Positions 45,293-55,244 of a stretch of 64,000 nucleotides of DNA are shown here, piece by piece (the stretch's first letter is position 1; each line of letters starts with the position of its first letter). The notes beneath the pieces were generated by a model. It was not told the origin of the DNA. It saw only the letters and a list, made by a program, of their open reading frames with translations, and made no database searches. The DNA lies in assembly GCA_937944405.1 (NCBI GenBank), contig CALDYR010000003.1, positions 26,633 through 90,632 on the forward strand, written 5' to 3'. The DNA comes from an uncultured Pirellulaceae bacterium. GTDB taxonomy: Bacteria; Planctomycetota; Planctomycetia; Pirellulales; Pirellulaceae. Position numbers and translations under genes: made by a program.

Positions 45293-47185
45293 TCAATCCC
45301 CCAACCCGACCAATTCCAGCAATTTTAATGCGTTGGTCGTTTCAGCGATGCCCTGTTTCATCTGATAGTCAAAGGTCATTATTTTCGTGCCATCGACTTC
45401 TTTGAACTGTTCTGAAAAATACACCGGATCACACGCCGAAGCCAATTCGTCGGTTTTCGCTAAATCTAAATCGTGGGTCGAGATTGCACCAATCGCCTTG
45501 CGGTCAATCAACCGCCGCACCACGCGACTGACCGCAATCTGACGTTCGCGCGAGTTGGTACCTTGAAGAATTTCGTCCAGCAAAAACAGCATCCGCCGAC
45601 CACTTCCGCTGGCTTCTATCGTTTCTGCAGCATCAACGACCTGTTTGAGTCGTTTAAGTTCGGCCATAAAGAACGAAACACCATCGGCCAGTGAATCCGC
45701 GATTCGCATACTCGTTTCGATCTGCATGGTCGGCTGCCGAAAATCTTTGGCGCACACGACACTACCCATTTGGCCCAGCACAACGTTCGCCCCCACACTG
45801 CGCAGGAGTGTACTTTTGCCTGACATATTTGACCCTGTCACCAGCAACACGGTGCCCGGCGGACCGATCGTCACATCGTTACGTACCCGTTCGATCCCCA
45901 ACAACGGATGCCCTACGTCACTGCCGGCAATCACCGGATCGCTTGCCCCATCGCCGGAGCTAACGCGCGGAAAGACCCAGTCCGGTTGATCGTACGTCAG
46001 TTTCGCCAGCGCACACAGCGCCTCCCACTGCCCCAATCCGTCGAACCAGCGCCCAACGTTGTGCCCCTGTTTCGCCTTCCAACGTTCCAGCCAATGCAAC
46101 GCGTGGGCATCCCAAAAGAAAAGAAACTCCAACACAACGTACAACAAAAACAAAATTCCGTTGCGCCGAATGTTAGCCAACGACGCCAACGTGCTCAGCC
46201 GTCCGATCTCCACAGAACCCGCCGAATCGGTGGACTTAATTTGTGTCTGGAGTTGCCGCAGACGTTCAGAGCGCGCGTCGAAATTCGTGATGCGATCAAA
46301 CAAGCTCACATAGTGACTGGCTTCGTTAGATCGCGAGGACACAGAATTGAAAACATCGTGAATGCTACCGGCAAAAATAATGGCCAAACCGAAATTGATC
46401 AACATTGCCGTCGCCAGCACCACCAACCAAACCATCGGCGGCAGCACCGGCACCAGCACAATCCCCAAGACCGCGACCAAGGAAACGATCGACGTCAGCC
46501 TCGCCAACCAGAGAACCCATGAACGGTTTTTGAACCAACTGTCGCTACTGGCCCACTGCACGAACCGATTCGGCCCTGACTGCCCAACCGACAGTTGTTC
46601 GCACGTCAATTGAAAGGCCTCGCGCCAATCCACGCAGACGGCGAGTTCCTTCACTGCTTGTTGCCTCTGGTTCACTTCATCGGACAACGCACCTTCAAGA
46701 ATCCAAGACTTCAAGGTCGAAGTCCCCAGCGGGGTGCGTGTGATCCCCAGAAGTTTAAAAATAGAACTGCCGGTGAACAGATCCAAATCCGTTGAAAGCG
46801 CAACCTGTCCCGGTTCTAATTCGACTTCGGGCGTTTGGATTTCCTTCCAGTTCCGATGGCAGCGCGCTAATGATTCCCGATAAATTTTCACCAACAACGA
46901 AGCCCGGCGAAGCTCTGTCTGCATCCCTTCATGAAGATAAGCCACCGCTAAAAATCCGAAAAACAACAATCCTGAAAGATACAACCACGGCTGGCCTATC
47001 CCCCAAAACGTCGTCAAACAGAGAAATATCGGCACCAAAGACGCCAAAAACAGCCCCCCTCGTAAATACCCAACCGCGCTCCAGCGTTGATCGCAACGTT
47101 TCACCGTCGCGCGATGGACTTCCAATTTCGCCTCGTATCTGGCAAGGACTTCTTCGCGCGTTTGGGGCAGGGTACGGTCGGACAT
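45293..47185 (-). CDS. Membrane-associated MutS-like ATPase
   Basis: The start chosen is ATG 47185 (MSDRTLPQTREEVL); the ORF-track start is a TTG at 47221. The C-terminal ~230 residues are a MutS ATPase domain: Walker A TGSNMSGKSTLLRS, ETSMRIADSLADGVSFFMAELKR, Walker B MLFLLDEILQGTNSRER and the STHD switch ISTHDLDL. The N-terminal ~350 residues lack mismatch-recognition domains and carry several hydrophobic segments (GGLFLASLVPIFLCL, LYLSGLLFFGFLAVAYL, WLARLTSIVSLVAVLGIVLV, LFLLYVVLEFLF). This is the membrane MutS-paralogue type known in several phyla, not mismatch-repair MutS. Its role is unknown. Confidence 0.85.
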   Translation of the reverse strand: MSDRTLPQTREEVLARYEAKLEVHRATVKRCDQRWSAVGYLRGGLFLASLVPIFLCLTTFWGIGQPWLYLSGLLFFGFLAVAYLHEGMQTELRRASLLVKIYRESLARCHRNWKEIQTPEVELEPGQVALSTDLDLFTGSSIFKLLGITRTPLGTSTLKSWILEGALSDEVNQRQQAVKELAVCVDWREAFQLTCEQLSVGQSGPNRFVQWASSDSWFKNRSWVLWLARLTSIVSLVAVLGIVLVPVLPPMVWLVVLATAMLINFGLAIIFAGSIHDVFNSVSSRSNEASHYVSLFDRITNFDARSERLRQLQTQIKSTDSAGSVEIGRLSTLASLANIRRNGILFLLYVVLEFLFFWDAHALHWLERWKAKQGHNVGRWFDGLGQWEALCALAKLTYDQPDWVFPRVSSGDGASDPVIAGSDVGHPLLGIERVRNDVTIGPPGTVLLVTGSNMSGKSTLLRSVGANVVLGQMGSVVCAKDFRQPTMQIETSMRIADSLADGVSFFMAELKRLKQVVDAAETIEASGSGRRMLFLLDEILQGTNSRERQIAVSRVVRRLIDRKAIGAISTHDLDLAKTDELASACDPVYFSEQFKEVDGTKIMTFDYQMKQGIAETTNALKLLELVGLGD

Positions 47186-47600
47186 AAAGAATTCAAAATA
47201 CGTGGGTTCAAATGGAGTCAATTTTTTACGGAAGCGATTTTTTTTGAAATCAAGTTAGCTCCACTGACGTGAATGCCTTCCGCGTCAGTGACACCGCGCG
47301 ATCGAATGCAGCGGAGTTTTCTGGGTAGTGACGGGGTCGACTATTTTCAATCGTTTCGACAATAACTCAATGGCACTTACTTTAAGGTTCTTCGGAGAAT
47401 TTAGTAGCTCCACTGGATTTTGGTTCGCCAGTTTTATCAAGAGAGTGAGATTCACCGATCTCCCCTTTAGTGAACCGATTTGGAACTCTGGCCTATTCCG
47501 ATTCGTTATTCAGTCCCATTAAACAACCGGCACAACCCACTATTAGCAGATTTCCCTGCATTGCATGGGTTCGAAACCCCACTTCGAAAAACACAGATCT
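47186..47600. other. Intergenic region between the MutS-like gene and gdhA
   Basis: 415 bp. An inverted repeat CACTGACG / CGTCAGTG (47262-47290) lies 77 bp upstream of the MutS-like start and could be an operator or the end of the gdhA transcript. A T-loop-like GGGTTCGAAACCC at ~47570 does not sit in a tRNA. Confidence 0.4.
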
Positions 47601-48851
47601 TTAAATCCCCGCCAACTTTGCCGAATCCCACACACGTTGAATTGCCAACATAAATGCTGCTGTCCGGAGGCTGACACGATGCGTCTGCGACGTTTGCCAC
47701 ACCTCTTCAAAGGCTTTGGAAAGGACCGCGTTCAATTCTTGACGCACGCGATTTAAATCCCAGCTGTAATACTGCCGGTTCTGCACCCACTCAAAATAGC
47801 TCACCGTTACGCCGCCAGCGTTGGCTAAAATATCGGGCAGCACGATCGCGCCGGCGGCCTCCAGATGCTGATCGGCATCAGCGTCGATCGGGCCGTTGGC
47901 CCCTTCGATAATGTACCTGGCTTTGATGTCAGCAACGTTATCCATCGTGATCACGCCGCCAAGGGCCGCCGGGATTAAAAGTTGACAGTCTAATTCCAGC
48001 AACTGCTCGTTGGTGATCTTATGAACATTATTCAAACCTTCGAGGGTCTTGTGGGTCAGCGTGTGCTGTAGTGCTTCGGGAATGTTGATTCCTTCGGGGT
48101 TAACATACCCACCGCTGACGTCACTGATAGCGATGATTTTGAAATCCGATTCATACATGAATTTCGCCGCATGCGAACCGACGTTGCCGAACCCTTGAAT
48201 CACAACGTCGGTGTCCTTGGGAAGCTGCCCCAAACGATTGAGCATTTTGAATGCCAAAATCCCAACACCGCGCCCGGTAGCCTCCTCTCGTCCTTTGGCC
48301 CCGTAATTCTCGACCGGTTTTCCCGTGATACACGCGGGACTGAAACCGTGGTACTTTTCCCACTGATTGCGAATCCAAGCCATCGTTTCACTATTGGTGC
48401 CCATGTCGGGCGCAGGGATGTCGATATCAGGGCCGATCACATCATGGATTTGATCGACGAACTTGCGAGTCAATCGCTGCTTCTCTTTGGCGGACAAATC
48501 ACGTGACTTCACACAGATGCCGCCTTTGGCGCCTCCGTAGGGAATATCAACCACCGCCGTCTTCCAAGTCATCAACGACGCAAGCGCGCGGACTTCATCA
48601 AGATTAACTTCATGGTGGTACCGCAAACCACCCTTCATCGGTCCGCGTGCGTTGTTGTGTTGCACGCGAAACCCTGTAAAAACCTCTAATTGACCGTTGT
48701 CCATTTCAATCGGCACTTCCACGGTGATTTCACGTTTGGGCTTTAAAAGCAAACGTCGCACATTTCCATCAAGGTCCAACAAATCGGCGGCGCGGTCGAA
48801 ATAGTGCTGAACCGTTGCGGAAGCACCTTGATGATTTAATGGACGATTCAT
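47601..48851 (-). CDS. gdhA: Glutamate dehydrogenase (Glu/Leu/Phe/Val family)
   Basis: The enzyme interconverts glutamate and 2-oxoglutarate plus ammonium. The 416 residues contain FRVQHNNARGPMKGGLRYH, the catalytic Lys region DIPYGGAKGGI, PAPDMGTNSETMAW, TGKPVENYGAKGREEATG and the Rossmann VIQGFGNVGSHAA. Length and motifs fit the short hexameric class. NAD or NADP preference cannot be fixed by eye. The gene is single, and its start is clear at ATG 48851. Confidence 0.95.
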   Translation of the reverse strand: MNRPLNHQGASATVQHYFDRAADLLDLDGNVRRLLLKPKREITVEVPIEMDNGQLEVFTGFRVQHNNARGPMKGGLRYHHEVNLDEVRALASLMTWKTAVVDIPYGGAKGGICVKSRDLSAKEKQRLTRKFVDQIHDVIGPDIDIPAPDMGTNSETMAWIRNQWEKYHGFSPACITGKPVENYGAKGREEATGRGVGILAFKMLNRLGQLPKDTDVVIQGFGNVGSHAAKFMYESDFKIIAISDVSGGYVNPEGINIPEALQHTLTHKTLEGLNNVHKITNEQLLELDCQLLIPAALGGVITMDNVADIKARYIIEGANGPIDADADQHLEAAGAIVLPDILANAGGVTVSYFEWVQNRQYYSWDLNRVRQELNAVLSKAFEEVWQTSQTHRVSLRTAAFMLAIQRVWDSAKLAGI

Positions 48852-49062
48852 GATTCAGTCACCGCAAAAGGTTTTTATAACAAAAGCCGGCCACGTTGGA
48901 ATGGCGACGTTGGGAGGGCAACGTTGAGCCAGCATGGTAGGGGCGACAACACAAAACAGCCACGGGCCTATCGATGCGCCGCCAGAAATTCCTACAATAG
49001 GAGGTATTGCAATCTGTGACAATGTTAGCCTGTGAGACTTCCCCAGTTTACAAGAGACTTCT

Positions 49063-51855
49063 GTGACGCTGGACATTGAACTATTTTGGAAGCTAATTTC
49101 CGACAGCCAACTGCTGGAATCATATCATCCCGGTGCAGTCAAATCGAAGTGGCCCGGAGACGATCCTGCCCGTGTCGCTGAAGCACTTGTCACCGACCGG
49201 GTGATTTCACCGCTGCAGCGCGACGTGCTGCTTGCAGGTCACAGCGGCCCCTTCCAATTCGGACGCTACCTAATCATCGATCGAATCGACAACTGCTCCG
49301 GCGATACCACCTTTTCGCCGTTTGCCGGCCGCGACCTGCGGACACAGCACCCGGTCATGCTGAACTTTTTCCCTGGCACGTCCGAACACTCCCCTCAACA
49401 CTGGCGAATGATCGAAAGGCGCGTTCGAAAGCTGGCGAAGTGCCGACACGACCACCTGATAGAAACTTTCCAAACGATCAGCCTGCCAGATTATCGTTTC
49501 GTTGTCTCGCAACAGCCCCAAGGCATGAGGCTGTCGCAGAAACTGCCGACCAAAGGGAGATTAAAACTCGCTCAAGCCGCCCCCTTGATGCTGCAAATCG
49601 CGCGCGCGGTCGAAGCGCTGATCGACGCCGGAATCGAACCCGAACTGCCCTCAACGAAGCAACTGTTGGCTCGCATTTGGCTTGGCCCCAATGCCACCGC
49701 CCTACTTCAACCGACATGGTTTGCCGATCAATACGGCACGTCCCATCCGCCCGCCGAAGCATTGTTACGATTATTGTTGAGAATATCCGGGGGCAAATTT
49801 CCGAATTCAGATAATTATGCGGAACTGATAGAAAAATCAGCCCTCACCGGCGAACTAAAAGGCATCGCGCTACGATGCTTCGACCACTCAGTAGATGCCC
49901 CCCTTCGTTTAGACCAATTTCGCGCTGCGCTTGACAAGGTCGTGGATTCAATCCCCCAACCCAAACACACTGAAACACTGAGGGCGTTTCGTCGAGTCCT
50001 TCGTTCGGCGCAGATTTCAGCAACCTCCATCGCTGCGCCGATTCAATCTGTTCCCGCAGTCACAGCACTCCAAACTGATTCGGCCTCCTCGGAATTAGCA
50101 TCATTGCCCTCCAGCCTTGACCCGCGCGTCCTTGCCGCCCGCAAGGCGGCTGACCTGCGACGCAAGGCACGTTGGAAGCAGCCCGCCGCGGTCGCAGCAA
50201 TGTTATTCGCGATGCTGACCGCAGTTGCCATTTGGGCGCGATCGGCAAATGAAAAAATCATCACACCAATCGCCCAAAACGCGGGCCTAAAAACGCCTCC
50301 CTCCGACGAAACCTTAGCCCCTCCCATCGATCTGGCGCCCCCCCCTGCCAAAAAAATTACGCGCTCCGCCGCCGATTTCATTGACGTTGCCTACGTACAA
50401 GAAATACTCAAAAACGACGCGACACGGTTGTGGGAATCTCCGACCACCGGGAAACCAATCGACTTTCGTTACGTCCCATCTTCAACCGCGATCCTCCTCC
50501 ACATGCGCCCCGTCGATTTGAGAAAATCTGATCAAGGCCAGCGACTGCTCAACGGGGCTTCAATCACCTTCACACAACCCCTGAAAACGCTGAACGATTC
50601 GCTGGGTATAGCGCTTGAACAAATACGAATCCTGACCGTCGCATTGTATCCAGGTAACTCCGGAACATATCAAGCCATCTATCGCGTTAGTGTCACGAAC
50701 GAAACGACTTTATCCAACTTGAAAGCCTCGTGGGGCAACCCGGATGAAGCTCGTACCCCAACGGGAAAAACCATGTTCGCGACCGACGATACAGCATATC
50801 TGATTACCTCGGCAGACACCGACGACAACATTTCCTTCGTCGCCGGTGCTCCGACAATGGTTCAGGAGCTTGACGCACGCAACGGCACCAGCGTTCTTTC
50901 AAGACCTTTGCGGCAATTGGCTGGCCGGACCGATCACGACCGCCATTTAAGCCTCATTGCATCGCCCAAATCGTTGACCGATCGCTTCGGAAGAAAACTC
51001 TGGGGGAATTTCAACGCCACCATTGTCCCGCCTTTACGCGTCTTTTTTCCTGATGAGGTTGAAGGGTTCGCGGTTTTACTGCACCTTGATGCCGGCGACT
51101 ACTTGGAACTCCACATCGACCATTCGCCAGATCTGACTGCTGCGGAGTTGAAACGCACCTTAGATGAAAAAGTACATCAAACGATCAACGAGATCGGCGA
51201 TTTCGCCTCAGCGCTTCCAGAACTGGGATACTGGAACAAAGTTCGCCAAAGAACGGCACCGATGGCGGCACGTTTGTCACGCTCTTTGCGCTGGGACGTC
51301 GAATTTGGAAATGTCATCGCCAACGCTTGGCTGCCGCCCGATGCGATTCAAAATTTGATCGCAGCATCCGAACTGACGCTGGCTTTTGCCAATAGCGCTG
51401 CTTCCACGATTGAAACCTACTCACAACATTCCCCCCAATCGATTAAGGAACTTTTGGCCTCCCGACGTAGTCTCAATATCGCCAATCCACCTGACCTGAA
51501 TATCCTTTTGTTTGATTTAGCGCGCGATATCAATGACGATTTTCCCGACATGCCCTTTCGTTTCAAGATAACATTGATGGGCAACGATTTACAAAAGGAA
51601 GGCATCACGCAGAACCAAAGACCAGGACCGATGGCGTTTGATGATATGACCGTGTCCGAAATACTGACCCAAATCATGATCAGCGCTAATCCGGATAAAA
51701 ATATCTCAGGCCCAGCAGACGCTGACTGCAAATTGGTCTGGGTAGTGGTCGAAGATAAAAGTACAAACAATAGGGGCGTTGCGGTCACCACACGCGCTGC
51801 AGCAACCATAAGAAACGATACCCTGCCGGCAGCTTTCCTAACGCCCTCGCCCTGA
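49063..51855 (+). CDS. Degenerate (pseudo)kinase membrane protein
   Basis: The start is GTG 49063. The N-terminal ~310 residues follow the planctomycete Ser/Thr-kinase layout (VTDRVISPLQRDVLLAG, FGRYLIIDRID), but the catalytic residues are gone: the VAIK Lys position reads VMLNFF, there is no HRDxKxxN (region ALIDAGIEPELPS) and no DFG. One membrane segment sits at ~372-393. The C-terminal ~500 residues are outside or on the other side, mostly unrecognised. Near the end a short STN-like unit (FRFKITLMG...MAFDDMTVSEILTQIM) resembles that in the next gene. The two are separated by 65 bp and are probably co-transcribed. Confidence 0.72.
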   Translation: MTLDIELFWKLISDSQLLESYHPGAVKSKWPGDDPARVAEALVTDRVISPLQRDVLLAGHSGPFQFGRYLIIDRIDNCSGDTTFSPFAGRDLRTQHPVMLNFFPGTSEHSPQHWRMIERRVRKLAKCRHDHLIETFQTISLPDYRFVVSQQPQGMRLSQKLPTKGRLKLAQAAPLMLQIARAVEALIDAGIEPELPSTKQLLARIWLGPNATALLQPTWFADQYGTSHPPAEALLRLLLRISGGKFPNSDNYAELIEKSALTGELKGIALRCFDHSVDAPLRLDQFRAALDKVVDSIPQPKHTETLRAFRRVLRSAQISATSIAAPIQSVPAVTALQTDSASSELASLPSSLDPRVLAARKAADLRRKARWKQPAAVAAMLFAMLTAVAIWARSANEKIITPIAQNAGLKTPPSDETLAPPIDLAPPPAKKITRSAADFIDVAYVQEILKNDATRLWESPTTGKPIDFRYVPSSTAILLHMRPVDLRKSDQGQRLLNGASITFTQPLKTLNDSLGIALEQIRILTVALYPGNSGTYQAIYRVSVTNETTLSNLKASWGNPDEARTPTGKTMFATDDTAYLITSADTDDNISFVAGAPTMVQELDARNGTSVLSRPLRQLAGRTDHDRHLSLIASPKSLTDRFGRKLWGNFNATIVPPLRVFFPDEVEGFAVLLHLDAGDYLELHIDHSPDLTAAELKRTLDEKVHQTINEIGDFASALPELGYWNKVRQRTAPMAARLSRSLRWDVEFGNVIANAWLPPDAIQNLIAASELTLAFANSAASTIETYSQHSPQSIKELLASRRSLNIANPPDLNILLFDLARDINDDFPDMPFRFKITLMGNDLQKEGITQNQRPGPMAFDDMTVSEILTQIMISANPDKNISGPADADCKLVWVVVEDKSTNNRGVAVTTRAAATIRNDTLPAAFLTPSP

Positions 51856-51920
51856 TTTCCCCAATCCGCTGCCCCCGGTGCGGAGAGAACGCGATTCACC
51901 TATCCCCAAAAGGCTGTTCA

Positions 51921-54113
51921 TTGGAACCTTACGTCATCATCTGCAAAAGTTGCACCGCGCGGCTCAAGGTCGCCAATGAAGCGCTGATCGGGCAGCGATT
52001 GGCCTGTCCGAAGTGCCAATCTATGATCAACGTGATCGCGCCGAAAGGATATCAACCGCCGCAAATCGAAGACCGCAATTCAGAGAGTTTGCTTTCCGGC
52101 AACTTCGAGGATATCGAATCCTTATTGGCCAACGCCCAACCTAAAAATTTCGACCAACGAAAAAATCAAACCCAACGGCATCAACAAACTCAGTCCTCCC
52201 CATCGCAGCCCAACACGGCGACCAACAGGAAACCAAACGCAAAATCAAAACTTGCCCCGATCGCTCCTGTGCAGACTCGGCGTTCTTCAGCGACGCGCGA
52301 TTCAGAACAAGCGATGGAGATGCAACGCCCACCAAACGCGTCTGCACCACTGCCACTGCCCAATTCCGAATGGGACAGCGCATCGGCACGACGCAGAAAA
52401 CGCATTTTGCAGATCGCGGTGCTGGCGTTGCTGGGAATCACTTTCGCCGGGACAGGAATTTGGGCCCTATTTTTCAACCCCACCTACGATCCATCGATTT
52501 CGAAAAATGACGCTCCGGCCGCGGACGCGACACTGTCCCAACCTGCCGCCACCGAACCTTCCGCCAACGAACGTGCACAACCGCAGTCTCGAATAGAATC
52601 ACCGACGACCGCTAATGCAACTAATGCACCCGCCGATCCTCGATCCGCCAGTGGTTCCAATCGCTCATCGTCAATAGGACTTGCTCCACCGGATACGGTC
52701 GACAATTCGGCAATCCTGTCCCCCCCGCCGCCGCTAACAGCGGATTCCACTACGCCGACTACCGCAACGACGCCGCCCACAATTCCGAATGCTAGTTCGA
52801 AAGCTTCCACCACTTCCCCCCCCCTTGTGACACCGCCACTGTTCCCCGATGCCCCAACCGAATCATCGCAGGCCGAAGAACCGTCGACCTCTCCCTTGAT
52901 CGCGTCAACCGAAAATTCGCTCGGCGCTTTATCGAAAATTTTGAAAGGGGCGGGGACTTCGCTAAAACGGATTGAAGACATCGCGGAGATCCAAAAGGAA
53001 CGCGCTTTGATCGGCACTCCCGCCTATCTAATTCAACGGCCAAGCCACAGAGAAATTCAAATCCGACGCCAACTTTCTAACGAAATTGCAGGCTGGAAGT
53101 TGAACCAAATCCCCTTAGTCGACGCATTGAGCGATCTTGAGATGCTCTCTGATATTCCAGTGACCTTCGATCCCGAGATTTTTCGCGACGGCAGTTTCGA
53201 CATCAAAAGACCGGTTACGCTGCAGGTCGAGGCGGTCACTTTTAACGAAGCTTTCGAACTGCTATTGGCCAAAGACGGGCTGAGTATCCGCCCAACGCAA
53301 ACCGGAATTGTTATTGCGAAACCTGCGAGTAACCGCACCTTCACGAAATCTTATCCGCAATCCTTCTGCGCTGATGAAAACGCATGTCGACGATTGAGAG
53401 AATTGATCATCGCTGCTACCGGCATTAACGACTGGGATGCAGAAGAACGTTTCCAACTAGAAGTCCTCCCTGGTTCTGTCACCGTCAGCCACTTCCCCAG
53501 TCACCAACAACAGATCGCCGCACTACTGCAAAAGCTCAACGCGGCAGCCAAATACAATGTTGCCCCGGCTGTTATGCGACAGCAGCTTCAGCCATTGGCG
53601 ATGATGGCCGAAGACGCACTCACAGCGGCTCCCGGTCTGGATACAAGTAATCCCTTTCGTCGGTCGATGCGAATCGGCAGTTTATTTCGATCGGTCCGCC
53701 AATCGACCGATTTGGTAACCGTCATTGATTGGGAAAACTTATCGAAACAGGGGTGGTACCCCAACACAAAAATACCGGGCCGTGTCAATGAGTCTACCAA
53801 TCGCAAATTGCTGAATCAATTAGGACATGCGATGGAAGCGACCTCGGTGGTGGTGGGGCCCAAAACTGTGATGCTGACGACGTTTGAAAACGCGGGTAAG
53901 CAAATTGATGTCGAAGTTTATTCGGTAGGAGACGTGATCGACAATAAAATGACGCCGGCGCAATTGGATCAACTGATGACCGAAACTCTAGGCGTGGACC
54001 AATTAACGCCGCCCAACGCAATCGTGATCTATTTTGCCGAATGCAAATGTTTGGTCGCCAGCGCCCCGCAGATCATTCAGCGCCAAATCAGCGCGATTGT
54101 GAACGTACTTTAA
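51921..54113 (+). CDS. Zinc-ribbon, membrane-spanning protein with STN-like domain
   Basis: The start is TTG 51921, with AAAAGG 8 nt upstream. A planctomycete-type zinc ribbon at the N-terminus holds C8, C11, C29 and C32 (CKSC...CPKC). A low-complexity Gln/Pro/Ser region, a transmembrane segment (~162-184) and a second long Pro/Thr/Ala-rich linker follow. A STN/secretin short-domain-like unit sits at ~390-475 (KLNQIPLVDALSDLEMLSDIPVTFD, FNEAFELLLAKDGLSIRPTQTGIVI). The C-terminal ~230 residues include a second secretin-N-like unit (LEVLPGSVTVSHFPSHQQQIAALL). The zinc finger would lie in the cytoplasm and the STN unit outside. It is paired with the pseudokinase gene. Function unknown. Confidence 0.72.
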   Translation: MEPYVIICKSCTARLKVANEALIGQRLACPKCQSMINVIAPKGYQPPQIEDRNSESLLSGNFEDIESLLANAQPKNFDQRKNQTQRHQQTQSSPSQPNTATNRKPNAKSKLAPIAPVQTRRSSATRDSEQAMEMQRPPNASAPLPLPNSEWDSASARRRKRILQIAVLALLGITFAGTGIWALFFNPTYDPSISKNDAPAADATLSQPAATEPSANERAQPQSRIESPTTANATNAPADPRSASGSNRSSSIGLAPPDTVDNSAILSPPPPLTADSTTPTTATTPPTIPNASSKASTTSPPLVTPPLFPDAPTESSQAEEPSTSPLIASTENSLGALSKILKGAGTSLKRIEDIAEIQKERALIGTPAYLIQRPSHREIQIRRQLSNEIAGWKLNQIPLVDALSDLEMLSDIPVTFDPEIFRDGSFDIKRPVTLQVEAVTFNEAFELLLAKDGLSIRPTQTGIVIAKPASNRTFTKSYPQSFCADENACRRLRELIIAATGINDWDAEERFQLEVLPGSVTVSHFPSHQQQIAALLQKLNAAAKYNVAPAVMRQQLQPLAMMAEDALTAAPGLDTSNPFRRSMRIGSLFRSVRQSTDLVTVIDWENLSKQGWYPNTKIPGRVNESTNRKLLNQLGHAMEATSVVVGPKTVMLTTFENAGKQIDVEVYSVGDVIDNKMTPAQLDQLMTETLGVDQLTPPNAIVIYFAECKCLVASAPQIIQRQISAIVNVL

Positions 54114-54229
54114 CCCGGATTATTCATCAGAAGTATATCGAAGAAAGACCTGCGTCTATTCCCGTGTTTAGAAGGTTGAAAGATCTATTTCTTCGCACGG
54201 AGCACGACACGCAGTGGGTGAAGCTCAGA

Positions 54230-54890
54230 ATAACCTTTTCGAGCTAGAATTCAGTCGCAGCATCAAAGTCCACAGCACCGATCATCGCTTGACTTCCGTC
54301 GCCGGGTCCTGCTTTTACGCGCATCAGAATCACAGCTCGGGCTCATCGACAGCATCGCCTCGAATATCTTGGCCCCCAAGAACCCCCGTTCGCATGCGCT
54401 ACTCCGTTGCTGAACTGCTACGCAAACGCATCTTCGCGACGGCCATCGGCGCCTCGGCTCAGGATGACCTCGATCGACTTGCTCACGCCGGAAGATCGTC
54501 GAACTGGGGATGCATCAACCTGGCCGGTGAGCGTTTGATTCTCGTTGTTGTCGATGAGCCGCCCCCTCAGACCGGGCAGTTGAACCTGTTGCAGCGTTAC
54601 TTTTTCCTGGTGACGAACTGGAGGACGAGTTTGGTAGCAGTTGGGACCTGCAGCGTTTTCAGTTGTTCGCTTTGATGGTGGCTGGACGCGGGGTCGAGCA
54701 CGCACGCCAGTTAGTGCTGCGGATCGCCGAGTCGGCAGAGCGTTTGTGGTCTCGGTTGTCCAAACGCATTACGAGCTGGTCTTTGCCGGCGGACATCAAA
54801 ACGGATTCGATTCCATCGCGCGTTGGCTCTATGCCGCCGCCAACCCATTCGTACCATCAGGAAGTGCTTCGTTGGTGACGTTCGGATGTC
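54230..54890 (+). pseudogene. Degraded IS1380-family transposase relic
   Basis: One frame near 54290-54410 reads RRVLLLRASESQLGLIDSIA, the N-terminal pattern of IS1380 transposases. It shifts into RYSVAELLRKRIFATAIGAS near 54390, continuing the same protein family (HSxxELLRQRxFxLALG). Stops and shifts fragment the rest. The later part (VLRIAESAERLWSRLSKR) may be its C-terminus. The remainder of 54114-55244 has no supportable gene. Confidence 0.5.
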
Positions 54891-55244
54891 GGCGTTGTTC
54901 TGGGAATCGAAAGTGAGCAAATTTGGTCCATCTGGGTATTTCATGGGTCTGTTAGAATTCTTCGAGAATCATTCCTTGGAGAACTCAGATGGAAGACAAA
55001 GAGCTTGATCATTAACACAGATTCACTGTCAATTTTTCTTGGAGAACTGTAGTTATCCCGTTAGCACGGCAAGCACCAACATAGAGCGGTATTTTTCGAC
55101 GTGTTGTAAGCGTTCGTTTCAATCTCCATTTCTGCTTACTGTTTTAACTAGGCCGGAATGCTTCCCGAACTTTAGCGGCCTCGGATGTTACATGGGCTTG
55201 CAATGCCATTAGAGGTGGCTGGATCAGTCCACTCACCTCCGATT

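Noticed and set aside
44937-45365. Plus-strand ORF of 142 aa between the lipase and MutS-like genes
   Set aside because: It overlaps the end of the MutS-like gene, with no ribosome-binding site and no recognisable features.
47560-47600. T-loop-like GGGTTCGAAACCC suggesting a tRNA
   Set aside because: The stem pairs only three or four bases, and no anticodon or acceptor arms could be built around it.
54214-54916. Two overlapping plus-strand ORFs (153 and 91 aa) treated as genes
   Set aside because: Together they read as shifted pieces of an IS1380 transposase, so they are not genes.
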